Positions 8,780 through 17,812 of a stretch of 64,000 nt of DNA are shown here, in pieces (position 1 is the stretch's first letter; the number at the start of each line of letters is the position of its first letter). The stretch covers positions 2,914,001-2,978,000 of the forward strand of contig NZ_CP047130.1 in assembly GCF_009832865.1 (NCBI RefSeq), written 5' to 3'. The translations under genes were made by a program, and so were the position numbers. Under the pieces are notes generated by a model. It had not been told where the DNA came from. It made no database searches and was given only the letters and a program-made list of their open reading frames with translations. This DNA is from Colwellia sp. 20A7. Its GTDB lineage: Bacteria; Pseudomonadota; Gammaproteobacteria; Enterobacterales; Alteromonadaceae.

Positions 8780-9664
8780 TTATCCTTCAATAACTTCTGC
8801 TGACAAAGCATCTTTTTCTTGTTCCATTAAAAAGTGTTCATTTTGTCTAAGCATTTTTGTAATGTCGATAACGTAATCAACACCACGTTCAGAATAAGGT
8901 AATAAACCAGCAGCTAGAACTTCTGGGTTTAACTCCTGCTCTTGTGACCTTAATTCATATCTAATAGTACGAAAAACACGATAAGCATTATGAGAATTAA
9001 TATTATCAAAATAATGAGCAACCGCTTCATCTAAGCTTTGAAAAGCAGCAACTTCATGGTTCGCACCGGTATCTCTACTATTAGGTACCATGCCACATCC
9101 CTCTTGATAACACCAAATCCCAAAGAAATTTAACCCTATTCGAGAAAAACGTGAAGTGCCCCAAGCTGATTCATTAGCCGCTTGAACTAACACTAAAGGC
9201 ATAGGAATAACGTCTACACGCAAGAGTAAGGCATTTAATTGTGACAAAATTGAGGCGTTTTTATTAACCCGATACTTTTTGACTAATTGCTTTAGTTCTT
9301 GCTGCTCTTGTTCAGATAAAGGTATTTCTAATGAAACATGCTCAAGCCAAGCATTCAATTTTGATCTAGTTTCTAATAGTTTATTATTCTGCTTCATTAC
9401 TGCAGGTTTTATAAAGTCAAAAAACTTTTTCTTTTTGGTTTGTATATCTAAAATAGAAGCAAAATCAGGTAGTTTTACCTTATGTAATGGCTTCTCAATT
9501 TCTTTTTTTATGATTTTTTTTATTGGTTTGTTTTTTATAACCTTAGCGAGTGGTTCATCAATCGTTTGCTCTACTACTTTTGGTTTCAAAAAAGTAAAGG
9601 GGGCGAATAAAGAAACCACCAAAAAGAATAATAAAACAGCTTTAATTAACATTGAGCTTTTCAT
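8780..9664 (-). CDS. bax: Bax-like glucosaminidase-domain protein
   Basis: A probable peptidoglycan hydrolase of the Bax/FlgJ-type glucosaminidase family. In 294 residues there is one N-terminal membrane anchor (about 7-26), a Lys-rich linker, then the glucosaminidase domain from about 115. The signature QAANESAWGTSRFSR (catalytic Glu165 in NES), NFFGIWCYQEGCG, and FQSLDEAVAHYFDNIN ... AYRVFRTIR follow E. coli Bax. It should face the periplasm. It lies 23 bp after the upstream membrane-protein gene, so the two may be co-transcribed. The antisense ORF at 9279-9677 is a shadow. Confidence 0.88.
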   Translation of the reverse strand: MKSSMLIKAVLLFFLVVSLFAPFTFLKPKVVEQTIDEPLAKVIKNKPIKKIIKKEIEKPLHKVKLPDFASILDIQTKKKKFFDFIKPAVMKQNNKLLETRSKLNAWLEHVSLEIPLSEQEQQELKQLVKKYRVNKNASILSQLNALLLRVDVIPMPLVLVQAANESAWGTSRFSRIGLNFFGIWCYQEGCGMVPNSRDTGANHEVAAFQSLDEAVAHYFDNINSHNAYRVFRTIRYELRSQEQELNPEVLAAGLLPYSERGVDYVIDITKMLRQNEHFLMEQEKDALSAEVIEG

Positions 9665-9687
9665 AAATAGTCCATAATTTACTGAAT

Positions 9688-10563
9688 TTACGCTGAAAAT
9701 GTATCATCTGAATCAGATTGACTAGCTTTAGGAACTACTTTTGTTGAATTATGAGGGTTATCAACATACTTATCAGTCGCTATACTAATGCCAAATATTT
9801 CACGATATAAAATCCCTTTAACATTATAATAAAGCGGTGCAAGAAATGAGATGCCAATCAATAAAACAATAATACCTAATGGGGCAAAGCTTGATTCAAT
9901 GAGTAGTGCCAAAGGCATAAATAAAAGTACTAAGGAGAGAAACAAAACAACATAAATATAAAGTAAAGATAAAAACTTAAAGCGTAACGTTTGAATAGAT
10001 AAAATAATTGCTTTCATTGGCGTCATTTTTTTCTCAATAACTAGCGGAATCGTTAACGATAATGTTATTGCTAAAAACACACCGGGCAACACAAGCAACT
10101 GAAAACCAATACTAATTAGCACTGAAGTAAATAAGGCACATAAAACAACCCAGCTTGCACGTTGTAAAAAAGAAAATGTCATTTTCACATTAGTTTTCAT
10201 CCCAACAGCATGCGATACCCCCATCATTTCAACGCCACCTAAAAAAGGCCACACAGCAATGGTAACAACTACATTTAATAACATACTTGCTTCTGGATCG
10301 GCTAATACCGCTTCAATCCCACCAAGATAATTACTTCCAACAAAAGAAACTAACATACCAAGTAATACGGAAAACAATAAACCGACGTTCATTGAAATTC
10401 TAGACTTTAATGTTTGTTGCCAAGCTTCGGTGAAAATGGCTCTAATATCAATTTGATAGTCACCTTTAAGGGCACTTTCAATATTACCACCAACTTGTAC
10501 AATAGTTATTTTCTCTGGCAAAACAATGATCCTTTTATGCTTTTTTTCGTTAGATTTTATCAC
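9688..10563 (-). CDS. polytopic membrane protein of unknown function
   Basis: A protein of 291 residues with a basic N-terminus (KSNEKKHKR) and about six hydrophobic segments between residues 55 and 250. The predicted cytosolic tail is polar and acidic, ending SQSDSDDTFSA. The start is GTG at 10563 with no clear ribosome-binding site, and no alternative ATG fits before residue 55. I do not recognise the family; it resembles general YciC/DUF-type inner-membrane proteins only in layout. It sits 23 bp upstream of the Bax-like hydrolase. Confidence 0.7.
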   Translation of the reverse strand: MIKSNEKKHKRIIVLPEKITIVQVGGNIESALKGDYQIDIRAIFTEAWQQTLKSRISMNVGLLFSVLLGMLVSFVGSNYLGGIEAVLADPEASMLLNVVVTIAVWPFLGGVEMMGVSHAVGMKTNVKMTFSFLQRASWVVLCALFTSVLISIGFQLLVLPGVFLAITLSLTIPLVIEKKMTPMKAIILSIQTLRFKFLSLLYIYVVLFLSLVLLFMPLALLIESSFAPLGIIVLLIGISFLAPLYYNVKGILYREIFGISIATDKYVDNPHNSTKVVPKASQSDSDDTFSA

Positions 10564-10638
10564 TAAATACGGATGAAGAATTAAATGACGGGATATTATA
10601 CCCGAATATAAAACAGAATGTTGATAGAGGTATGTCGT

Positions 10639-11283
10639 CTAGCCCAAATCACTTGCTACAATTTGTATCGCTAATAGCAATAACACTGCGCCCATTACCC
10701 GATCAATAAGGTAGCCTTTTATTTGTAAGAAATTTCTCATTTTATGGTGTGTTAATAAATAAGATAAAAAAACAAACCAAATAGCCGTAGCTGCAGCCAT
10801 ATACAAACCATAACCAAGCTTAATAGAGAAAGGCGTTTCTGGTGCAATAACGACTGAATACACACTAACAAAAAACAATGTTGCTTTAACATTTAGTCCA
10901 TTAATCAAAAACCCCGTAAAAAAAGCATTTTTTGCCGAAGGTGTTTGATCGTAATTATTAATTGAAACATTTAAATCATTAATTGACCCCGAAGGTTTTT
11001 TCGCGCGTAAACCATGCCAAGCGATATAACAAAAATAACTCGCGGCAATATATTTTAGTACGGTAAATAAACGTTCATCACTTGCAATGATCACCCCTAC
11101 CCCAACGAGAGAATAAGTAACATGCAATAAAATTCCTGTACCTATACCTAAACTGGTAAAAATAGCGATTCGACGATCGTATCGAATACTTTGCTTTAAT
11201 ATAATAGCAAAATCAGGACCTGGACTTGCGACAGCAAGCAAATGTACGGCTGCAACAACAAAAAACTGTTCTAAATATGACAT
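10639..11283 (-). CDS. LysE/RhtB family amino-acid exporter
   Basis: An inner-membrane exporter of amino acids or related metabolites. At 214 residues it has the typical RhtB/LysE length, with six hydrophobic segments and the family N-terminus, in which AVASPGPDFAIILKQSIRY carries the conserved GPD motif. The substrate cannot be told from sequence. It is followed 75 bp downstream by the next membrane-protein gene and preceded 21 bp upstream by the DUF1415 gene, a spacing that suggests one transcript. Confidence 0.9.
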   Translation of the reverse strand: MSYLEQFFVVAAVHLLAVASPGPDFAIILKQSIRYDRRIAIFTSLGIGTGILLHVTYSLVGVGVIIASDERLFTVLKYIAASYFCYIAWHGLRAKKPSGSINDLNVSINNYDQTPSAKNAFFTGFLINGLNVKATLFFVSVYSVVIAPETPFSIKLGYGLYMAAATAIWFVFLSYLLTHHKMRNFLQIKGYLIDRVMGAVLLLLAIQIVASDLG

Positions 11284-11304
11284 ACTGATTTTATTTACTT
11301 TTGT

Positions 11305-11895
11305 TTAAGAATGTTTCGAATGAATTCGCTGAAGGATTTCCTGAAAAAAGTTAGTGCCTTTTTCATTTGCCAACGCAATATTATTCTCAGGAATTTTTTC
11401 TGGTTCATTATAAACAGATAAAACCCTAGCCATACTCGCTTCGCGAATTATATGAATAATAGGATATGGTGAACGGTTGGTAAAATTACTGCTATCATCA
11501 TAGTCTTCACCCTCAAAACAATATTCAGGGTGCATACTCGCCAGTTGAAAACCCCCTTCAAAACCAGACTCAACGAGTAGATCATTTCCATAATCAACCA
11601 AATCTAAATAACGTTCAAAACTACGAAAGCCATCACTATAAATGATTAACGTGGTTTCAATTTCATCATGCGCTTGTAAATAACGACACTGCTCTATTAA
11701 TTCATGTAAAGCAGCCTTTACTTGATCAGCACTGGAATGATGATAATAAATAGTATTATTTACAAATTCTTTTTTCGCAAAAGGACAAAAATTAAGCGCT
11801 ATTATAACTTCTTTTAGCCATTGTTTAGTCGCCTTTATCTCTGTAGAAATATCTGCACTTTCTATATTTACGATGTTCGTTTTATTTATGGACAT
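11305..11895 (-). CDS. DUF1415 domain-containing protein
   Basis: A protein of 196 residues matching the DUF1415 pattern as I know it: TKQWLKEVIIALNFCPFAKK near 23-42, an acidic middle with TTLIIYSDGF, and a C-terminal NRSPYPIIHIIREASM. Soluble and probably cytosolic, with no biochemical role established for the family. The Cys in FCPFAKK and the His/Arg residues of PIIHIIRE are the conserved polar positions. It is encoded just upstream of the LysE-type exporter. Confidence 0.85.
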   Translation of the reverse strand: MSINKTNIVNIESADISTEIKATKQWLKEVIIALNFCPFAKKEFVNNTIYYHHSSADQVKAALHELIEQCRYLQAHDEIETTLIIYSDGFRSFERYLDLVDYGNDLLVESGFEGGFQLASMHPEYCFEGEDYDDSSNFTNRSPYPIIHIIREASMARVLSVYNEPEKIPENNIALANEKGTNFFQEILQRIHSKHS

Positions 11896-11991
11896 AAATG
11901 TAATTCTAATGAAATTATCTGCGCGCTAGTTTATCCTGTATAAGAATTAAATTATACGGTGAAATCCTCGATAAGAATTGGTATTAATTCT

Positions 11992-13779
11992 TTAGTTAAT
12001 CGATTGCTGTAATTGCCACATTTTACTGTATTTACCTTGCAAGGCTAGTAAATCTTGATGGTTACCTTGTTCCACAACTTCACCTTCACTCATCACAATA
12101 ATATTATCGCTATCAACAATAGTGGATAATCGATGAGCAATAACCAAACTTGTGCGATTTTTGGTAACATCATTAATCGCCCTTAGAATAGCTTGCTCTG
12201 AGTGGCTATCTAATGATGATGTCGCTTCATCAAATACCAAAATCTGTGGGTTTTTCAAAATAGTACGAGCAATAGCAACTCGCTGCTTTTCACCGCCAGA
12301 AAGCTTTAAACCACGCTCCCCTACCATAGTATCTATGCCATCAGGTAAACTGTTTACAAACTTAGTTAAGTGCGCTAATTCTATTGCATGCATCACTTGT
12401 GCTGCACTCGCATCTGGATTGCCATAATTCACATTTGCAAATAAAGTATCATTAAATAACACCGTATCTTGCGGTACTATGCCGATATGTTGACGAAGTG
12501 AATTTTGTGTTACTTTGCTAATATCTTGATTATCAATACTAATAGAGCCTGAACTAACATCATAAAAACGAAATAGTAATTTAACCAATGTTGACTTACC
12601 TGAGCCACTTTCACCAACAACGGCAACTTTCTCGCCTCCTTTAATAGTAAAGCTTATGCCTTTAATAATTGGGCGCTTGCTATTATACGAAAAGTGAATG
12701 TTATCAAAACAAATATCAGCTTGATCAACGATTAGCTCATTCGCATCAACGTGATCTTGTACTTTTGGTGATTTATCTAATAAGCCAAATAAGTTTTCAA
12801 TATTCGCTAGAGAGCCTTTAATTTCACGATAAACAAAACCTAAAAAGTTTAATGGCATAAACAATTGCATCATAAAAGCGTTAATAAGAACAAAGTCTCC
12901 TAACGTCATTTTTTCTTCGCTAACATGTACCGCAGCTAGTGCTAACATTGACGTCATCGCTATAGCGATAATAAGTGCTTGCCCACCATTTAAAGCGAAT
13001 AATGATAAACGATTCTTAATTTTGGCTTGTTCCCACGTGCTTAATTGTTTGTCGTACGCCTGCGCTTCATAATCTTCATTGGTGAAATATTTAACAGTTT
13101 CATAGTTAAGTAGGCTATCAATAGCACGTGTATTGCTGGAAGAATCTGCTTTATTGGCCGCTCTAACATAACGTGTACGTAATTCTGTCGCATACACTGA
13201 ATAAGCAATATAGGAGAGTATTGACCCTAAGGTAATTAACGCAAACCAGATGCCATAATTAATAAATAAAATAGTCACTACCATAACAATTTCAAGCAAG
13301 GTAGGCACAATATTAAAAATCATAAAGCGCATTAAAAAGCTAATCCCCGAGGTCCCTCGATCAATATCGCGAGACAACCCACCCGTTTGGCGGTTCAAAT
13401 GGAAATCTAAATCTAACTGATGCAAATGACGAAATACTCTTAAACCAATGCGTCGTATTGCTCGCTCGGTTACTCGTCCAAATAAGGTGTCGCGTATTTC
13501 TGCAAAGACCACAATAGATAAACGTACTAAACCGTATGCTAGTACCAAGCCTATAGGTACAACTAAGGCTTGCGCACTTTCAGGTGCTTTGCCGTCTAAG
13601 GTATCAACAATATCCTTTAAAATAAAAGGCAAATAAACGCTCGCAATTTTAGTCAAAATCAAACAACAAAAAGCCACTGCAATTCGTTTTTTAAATTCAA
13701 ATAAATACGGTAGGATAAGTTTAAAAGCTTTCCAATTTAGCGTGGTAACTTCGTGTTCAGGATAGCTTGATCGGCGCAT
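11992..13779 (-). CDS. Atm1/HMT-type ABC exporter, fused permease-ATPase
   Basis: A half-transporter of 595 residues. The N-terminal transmembrane domain (about 20-320, six helices) is followed by an ATPase domain with Walker A GESGSGKST near 391, Q-loop GIVPQDTVLF, signature LSGGEKQRVAIAR and Walker B ILVFDEATSSLDS, then the H-loop AHRLSTI. The string NRQTGGLSRDIDRGTSGISF is typical of the mitochondrial Atm1/bacterial HMT subfamily, which exports glutathione- or sulfur-linked species (known). Substrate is inferred at subfamily level only. It works as a homodimer and stands alone here, upstream of the DUF1415 gene. Confidence 0.92.
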   Translation of the reverse strand: MRRSSYPEHEVTTLNWKAFKLILPYLFEFKKRIAVAFCCLILTKIASVYLPFILKDIVDTLDGKAPESAQALVVPIGLVLAYGLVRLSIVVFAEIRDTLFGRVTERAIRRIGLRVFRHLHQLDLDFHLNRQTGGLSRDIDRGTSGISFLMRFMIFNIVPTLLEIVMVVTILFINYGIWFALITLGSILSYIAYSVYATELRTRYVRAANKADSSSNTRAIDSLLNYETVKYFTNEDYEAQAYDKQLSTWEQAKIKNRLSLFALNGGQALIIAIAMTSMLALAAVHVSEEKMTLGDFVLINAFMMQLFMPLNFLGFVYREIKGSLANIENLFGLLDKSPKVQDHVDANELIVDQADICFDNIHFSYNSKRPIIKGISFTIKGGEKVAVVGESGSGKSTLVKLLFRFYDVSSGSISIDNQDISKVTQNSLRQHIGIVPQDTVLFNDTLFANVNYGNPDASAAQVMHAIELAHLTKFVNSLPDGIDTMVGERGLKLSGGEKQRVAIARTILKNPQILVFDEATSSLDSHSEQAILRAINDVTKNRTSLVIAHRLSTIVDSDNIIVMSEGEVVEQGNHQDLLALQGKYSKMWQLQQSIN

Positions 13780-13950
13780 AATCTATTAATATCAAAGTAG
13801 TTTAAAGTCATTCTATGCCAACTTGCTATGTTTATCACTCGGTAATACTTAAATAGCTTATTTATTATTACAATAACTTGAGCACGATACTTGTACTATC
13901 CGAGGCATTCTTTAGCCATCTGCTCAGTTATAAAAATTAAATAATTGTTA

Positions 13951-14110
13951 TACCAGTTTCATTAATTAAGTGAATAATTTTATACGTAGAAAAAATTGCC
14001 AAACACAAAGCATTAATTTCAATAACTAGTTGTTCTAATTATTAAATAAATAACGATGTAGTTAGTGATTTTAGCAAGTAGAAATGATCACATAGCTAGT
14101 GAGATTGGTA
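13951..14110. mobile_element. MITE-like element, copy 1 (160 bp)
   Basis: This copy runs TACCAGTTTCATTAATTAAG to a right end that, reverse-complemented, reads TACCAATCTCACTAGCTATG, giving imperfect terminal inverted repeats of about 25 bp. It is flanked on both sides by the direct trinucleotide TTA (13948-13950 and 14111-14113). The right-hand TTA is also the stop codon of the minus-strand GGDEF gene. No ORF inside. Nearly identical copies lie at 26450, 32423 and 46831. Confidence 0.9.
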
Positions 14111-14488
14111 TTATGATGACACCCTATTTCTTCCACTTTCTTTAGCTATATATAATTGTTTATCTGCTTGTTTATATAAAGATTCAATAGAAGGGTATTC
14201 TTTATTTAAGACAGATATACCGATACTAACTGTTATGCCAATAGTGAGTTCCTTATACATAAACATTTTATCTTCTATAGTTTGACGTATTTTATCGGCA
14301 ATCACCTTTGCCCCATAAAGTGAAGTATCATTAAGTAAGATTGTAAATTCTTCACCGCCAATACGAGAAAAAACATCACTTTTACGCAGAATTCCTTCTA
14401 TTTTTTTTACTAAGAATATCAATATAAAATCACCGGCATGGTGTCCATAGGTATCATTTATTTTTTTGAAATAATCTATATCAATCAT
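14111..14488 (-). CDS. diguanylate cyclase, C-terminal GGDEF fragment (split gene)
   Basis: The 125 residues hold most of a GGDEF domain that makes cyclic di-GMP: MIDIDYFKKINDTYGHHAGD at the start, an RKSD allosteric I-site five residues before the active-site GGEEF, and YKQADKQLYIAKESGRN at the end. The N-terminal part of the same domain is in the adjoining ORF; the two overlap by one base (TAATG). One extra T in the TTTT run at 14490-14493 would fuse them into a standard protein of about 363 residues. The last codon abuts a mobile-element insertion whose duplicated TTA supplies the stop. Confidence 0.8.
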   Translation of the reverse strand: MIDIDYFKKINDTYGHHAGDFILIFLVKKIEGILRKSDVFSRIGGEEFTILLNDTSLYGAKVIADKIRQTIEDKMFMYKELTIGITVSIGISVLNKEYPSIESLYKQADKQLYIAKESGRNRVSS

Positions 14489-15204
14489 TAAAAGCGATAC
14501 TGTTTTTTCTCTCTTATAGCTATATTAATTAGATCTTGAGACACTTTAAAAAAGTAGCGGCGATTGTAGGTATTAGTCAATTCATCCATTATTGATAATA
14601 GATGTAATTTACTAGCACTTTTTTCTAAATCTTCATGAGCTTTGATACTCGATAGACGATTGTTATATATAGCCTTTGAAAGCAGAATAGTCGCTGGTAT
14701 ATAAATAAGTGTAAGAACAATTAAACCGATATGATAATGCTCGCCAAAGTAAATCAGAATAATGATTTGAGGCGTAATCATTGAGAAAAAAAAGATCAAA
14801 TATGCCTTATAAAGTGAAGACATTGATAATGCCGCCGCTGTTATAATCCCTATAATCATAACAAAAATAACTAATTCATAAGGTTGAGGCGCATATATAA
14901 GCGATAAAATAGAGGTTATTGTCCACATAAAAGCTTGGAATATATTCGAAACAATAAAATACATTTCATTTTTTAATATTTTTTCTTTATCCTTTACATC
15001 CAAATATTTTTTAAACATTTTGGCGTTATAAAAACGATACAAAGCTAATAGAATTTGTAATACAAACCACACAACCAAAATCTTCATTGGAATATATTTA
15101 ATAAATATTCCAATATAAGCGATAGAAACTATGAGCATAGCAATCATAGCTCTGGGTGTTTGCTCAACTAGGCTTTTTACAAGTTTAGGATGGACTGTAC
15201 ACAT
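14488..15204 (-). CDS. diguanylate cyclase, N-terminal membrane part (split gene)
   Basis: The 238 residues contain about six membrane segments (roughly 15-180) and then the start of a GGDEF domain, MDELTNTYNRRYFFKVSQDL, before a stop after KQYRF. The family motif should continue with the D-x-D-F-K-x-IND segment found at the start of the next ORF in a different frame. Either a single-base deletion has broken the gene or the TAATG junction lets ribosomes make two polypeptides. A domain cut inside its first third is unlikely to be active, so a recent pseudogene is the simpler reading. Confidence 0.75.
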   Translation of the reverse strand: MCTVHPKLVKSLVEQTPRAMIAMLIVSIAYIGIFIKYIPMKILVVWFVLQILLALYRFYNAKMFKKYLDVKDKEKILKNEMYFIVSNIFQAFMWTITSILSLIYAPQPYELVIFVMIIGIITAAALSMSSLYKAYLIFFFSMITPQIIILIYFGEHYHIGLIVLTLIYIPATILLSKAIYNNRLSSIKAHEDLEKSASKLHLLSIMDELTNTYNRRYFFKVSQDLINIAIREKKQYRF

Positions 15205-15654
15205 ATAGATCCCTTATGATTTAATCAGTAACTTTTCCTACTTAATCAATTAATCTTATCTTCTGCATAGCAAAAAGTAAGATTAACCTAGTAAATTTAT
15301 AACTGTTTGTATTAAAGGCATAAAAATTAGACTAAATTAACAAGCATAAAGAAACTGCTCACCTAATCCAGGCTATTAACTAAAACATTGTTAATAAGCC
15401 TTTATATCTTTGCACTTATAGCCAAAGTGTTATCAATTAATTAGTTTACTTTATATAACTTTAGTAAAAACATCATTGAAAAGTAAGTGTTTAAATATAA
15501 ACTTCCCTATATAAACCATACTATTAACAAGATTCGTGACATAAACAGATAAAACCTTCTAACATTATCATAGAGTTTAGCTATGCTAAGTGCTTGAGCA
15601 CTAGGCTGATATTGTCTAAAATAGCGTACTTTTTATTTTATTTAGGTTAATAAC
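15205..15654. other. intergenic between divergent genes
   Basis: 450 bp of AT-rich sequence separating the split GGDEF gene from the DUF3297 gene, expected to hold both promoters. No ORF with an RBS, terminator or recognised operator was found. Confidence 0.4.
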
Positions 15655-15903
15655 ATGAGCGATACTAAATCGTTACCCGCTTTACCAGATCGCCTTTCGG
15701 GTAATCCTCGTAGCCCACATCATGTGGAAGAAATTTTTGAGCACAATATCGGTATTCGATTAAACGGTAAAGAGCGTAAAGATGTGGAAGAATATTGTAT
15801 TAGTGAAGGTTGGGTAAAAATAGCATCACCTAAAGCATTAGACCGCCGTGGACAACCACTTTTACTGAAGTTAAAAGGAACTGTTGAAGCTTTTTATAGC
15901 TAA
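15655..15903 (+). CDS. DUF3297 family protein, 82 aa
   Basis: A small soluble protein matching DUF3297 along its whole length: LPALPDRLSGNPRSPHH near 7-23, GIRLNGKERKDVEEYCISEG near 34-53 and KALDRRGQPLLLKLKGTVEA near the C-terminus. The family is widespread in proteobacteria and has no established function. The ATG is preceded by AGGTTAATAAC, giving a reasonable ribosome-binding site. It stands alone. Confidence 0.9.
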   Translation: MSDTKSLPALPDRLSGNPRSPHHVEEIFEHNIGIRLNGKERKDVEEYCISEGWVKIASPKALDRRGQPLLLKLKGTVEAFYS

Positions 15904-16096
15904 ATTTTTATAACTAAAAGTGACGCTGACTTTCAACGTTATAAGTTACAAAAGATATAGAGCAAGTTGTCAGCTAACTCTCTGGCAACTTCACATTGTA
16001 ATGAGTATATAATGCTTTAATATTTTGCTTTTACGTACGTTATGTTTATTCCTCAGCTAGTGAGTATCAATAGTGTAAACATTAAAGGTGGGACAA

Positions 16097-16402
16097 ATGA
16101 CAAAGAAATATAATACTTTTAACGAGTTTTATCCGTTTTACTTAAGTCAGCATACTAATGCGATATGTCGTCGGTTACATTTTTTTGGCTCTTGTTGCAT
16201 AATTTTGTTAATACTTTATGTGTCGATATCTAATAAATTATATTTACTGTGGTATATCCCTTTTATTGGTTATGGCTTCGCTTGGGTCGGACACTTTAAC
16301 TTTGAAAAAAATAGACCCGCTACATTTACTTACCCACTTTACAGCTTAATGGGTGACTGGGTTATGTTTAAAGATATGCTGGTTGGTAAAATTAAGTTTT
16401 AA
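16097..16402 (+). CDS. Mpo1-like (DUF962) membrane protein
   Basis: A membrane protein of 101 residues similar to the DUF962/Mpo1 family, whose yeast member is an iron-dependent dioxygenase of 2-hydroxy fatty acids (known). Conserved histidines are visible in LSQHTNAICRRLHFFG and in WVGHFNFEKNRPATF, separated by two hydrophobic segments (about 28-47 and 50-66), followed by PLYSLMGDWVMFKDML. I chose the ATG at 16097 over a GTG at 16088 because AAAGGTGGGA sits at ideal spacing. Whether the bacterial protein has Mpo1 activity is an inference. Confidence 0.8.
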   Translation: MTKKYNTFNEFYPFYLSQHTNAICRRLHFFGSCCIILLILYVSISNKLYLLWYIPFIGYGFAWVGHFNFEKNRPATFTYPLYSLMGDWVMFKDMLVGKIKF

Positions 16403-16538
16403 GCTAATTTATATTTAACAAAAGTTAAAGGCCAACACGATTCTCCTACCCTTTTTTAGGTTTAGTTTCACCCTATAACCTCAGTATTTTATCGAAAACA
16501 TAACATTTTCCAGATAGTTAACAATTAAAGGCAAAACC

Positions 16539-17141
16539 ATGATTCGCCCCACTAAAGAAGAAATAAGAGAACTACCTTTATATAAAGGTCTTGCCCTTAA
16601 CGATATTACTATTATTGAAAGTAAACATGATGCTGCCGATGCATTAAAAAAATTGAAAGCTGAAGTTTGCCTTGGCTTCGATACGGAGACTAAACCTATT
16701 TTTAATAAAGGTGAAAAAAGCCCAGGCCCAACATTAATACAGCTATCAACTCAAGAAAAAGCTTACCTTTTCCCAACACGATTTCCTGATGCAGTAGCGG
16801 CAGCTAGGGAAATATTGAGTGATCCGAAGATAGAAAAAGTAGGTTTTGGTATTAAAGGTGATAACAAAGAGCTCCGCAGTAAACTTAATATTGAAATAGC
16901 GAACACACAAGATTTATCTATAACATTGAAAAATTTAGCCGGTGAAAAGAATAGTATAGGAGCTCGTGCTGCTGTAGCAATGGTACTTAAGTCGAGACTA
17001 GGAAAAGGTGCTCAGAAGTCTAATTGGGGCGCTTACCCACTTAAGAGTAGCCAAATTTTGTACGCAGCAAACGATGCGCATTCAGCTATTTGTGTGCTAA
17101 ATGCCTTGAATGCTAAAAATACTATAGATTCATCTATTTAA
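16539..17141 (+). CDS. DEDDy-type 3'-5' exonuclease domain protein
   Basis: A protein of 200 residues covering a single DnaQ-like 3'-5' exonuclease fold of the RNase D/WRN type. Metal-binding acidic motifs appear as FDTETKP near 47-53, GIKGDNKELRSK near 104-115, and the Y-x-x-x-D motif as YAANDAHSA near 178-186. It lacks the HRDC domains of true RNase D, so it is a stand-alone exonuclease on RNA or DNA ends. The ATG follows AAAGGCAAAACC. The next feature downstream is the convergent terminator of a regulatory RNA. Confidence 0.85.
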   Translation: MIRPTKEEIRELPLYKGLALNDITIIESKHDAADALKKLKAEVCLGFDTETKPIFNKGEKSPGPTLIQLSTQEKAYLFPTRFPDAVAAAREILSDPKIEKVGFGIKGDNKELRSKLNIEIANTQDLSITLKNLAGEKNSIGARAAVAMVLKSRLGKGAQKSNWGAYPLKSSQILYAANDAHSAICVLNALNAKNTIDSSI

Positions 17142-17220
17142 TTTTGAATAGAAAGTTAATTTGAGCAACATAGTATAAACATCACAAGCAGACATTGTTA
17201 CAAGACCAAAATTTAGACAT

Positions 17221-17249
17221 AAAAAAAGTGCAACTTAAATAGCTGCACT
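17221..17249 (-). terminator. Rho-independent terminator of the CsrB-like RNA
   Basis: On the minus strand AGTGCA pairs with TGCACT and is followed by seven T residues (plus-strand A tract 17221-17227). It marks the 3' end of the regulatory RNA and also backs onto the exonuclease gene. Confidence 0.85.
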
Positions 17250-17646
17250 CTTTTAACTAGCTTGTTATGCATCCTGCATCTTATTCAGTGTTCTCATTCA
17301 TCCTTAAAAACTTTCCTTAGTATATCCTTTGAGTAAACTCCTACTCATTGTCCTTAGCTATAAATCCTTTTACTTCCTTGCAAATTATATCCTCAATTAC
17401 TTTGAGGCTAATTCCATTTAGATGTGCTTCCTAAGCAATATCTTCCTAATATCAATTATCCTTAATTGATCACATCCTTGTTCATTTATCCCTTAGCGAA
17501 ATCCTATTCGCCTGATTTATCCTATAAATCGTCCTAAAATATTCTATTTCTAGAATAGTATCCATACTCTACAAGTTGTTACATAAAGTAATCCTTACTC
17601 TAGTAATACTTATAATAAGAGCTTCCTGCTCCTTGTCTTCCTGACG
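17221..17646 (-). ncRNA. csrB: CsrB-family regulatory RNA (CsrA antagonist)
   Basis: Read on the minus strand, about 400 nt contain roughly 23 GGA triplets at intervals of 8-30 nt, many in the loops of short hairpins: TGCA-GGA-TGCA (17268-17278), GAGTA/TACTC (17331-17346), TGCTT/AAGCA (17425-17437), CAATTA/TAATTG (17453-17468), GCGAA/TTCGC (17496-17511), GATTTAT/ATAAATC (17514-17530), AGTAA/TTACT (17587-17599), GAGC/GCTC (17619-17631). GGA in a loop is the CsrA/RsmA recognition element, and arrays of this kind define CsrB/CsrC/RsmZ RNAs, which titrate CsrA (known). The region has no ORF, ends in a terminator and has a GacA/UvrY palindrome upstream. The 5' end is estimated from a -10-like TATTAT. 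Confidence 0.88.
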
Positions 17647-17652
17647 TGGTAA

Positions 17653-17658
17653 ATAATA
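17653..17658 (-). promoter_or_regulatory. putative -10 box of the CsrB-like RNA
   Basis: TATTAT on the minus strand would place the start near 17646, just before ACGTCAGGAAGAC, the first GGA motif. A matching -35 is weak, as expected for an activator-dependent promoter. Exact start not provable from sequence. Confidence 0.45.
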
Positions 17659-17812
17659 CACTGAAAAGCCTAATTTAGGATGGCACTAATAAGATGGGTT
17701 ATATTTGGAACTAATGGATAATAATGAAAAGCAGATTAAAGCTATAATAATTAGTAACTTAAAAATACCATCTGATAAATCAGGAGAAAAAAGACAATAT
17801 CTCTCACACCTT

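Noticed and set aside
14486..14493. Programmed frameshift in the GGDEF gene
   Set aside because: A four-base homopolymer without a stimulatory structure is a weak slippery site; a simple mutation or read error is more likely.
17262..17650. Regularly spaced short TCCT motifs resembling a CRISPR or satellite array
   Set aside because: The repeated part is only 3-5 bases and the spacing varies; the pattern is explained by GGA-loop hairpins of a CsrB-type RNA on the minus strand.
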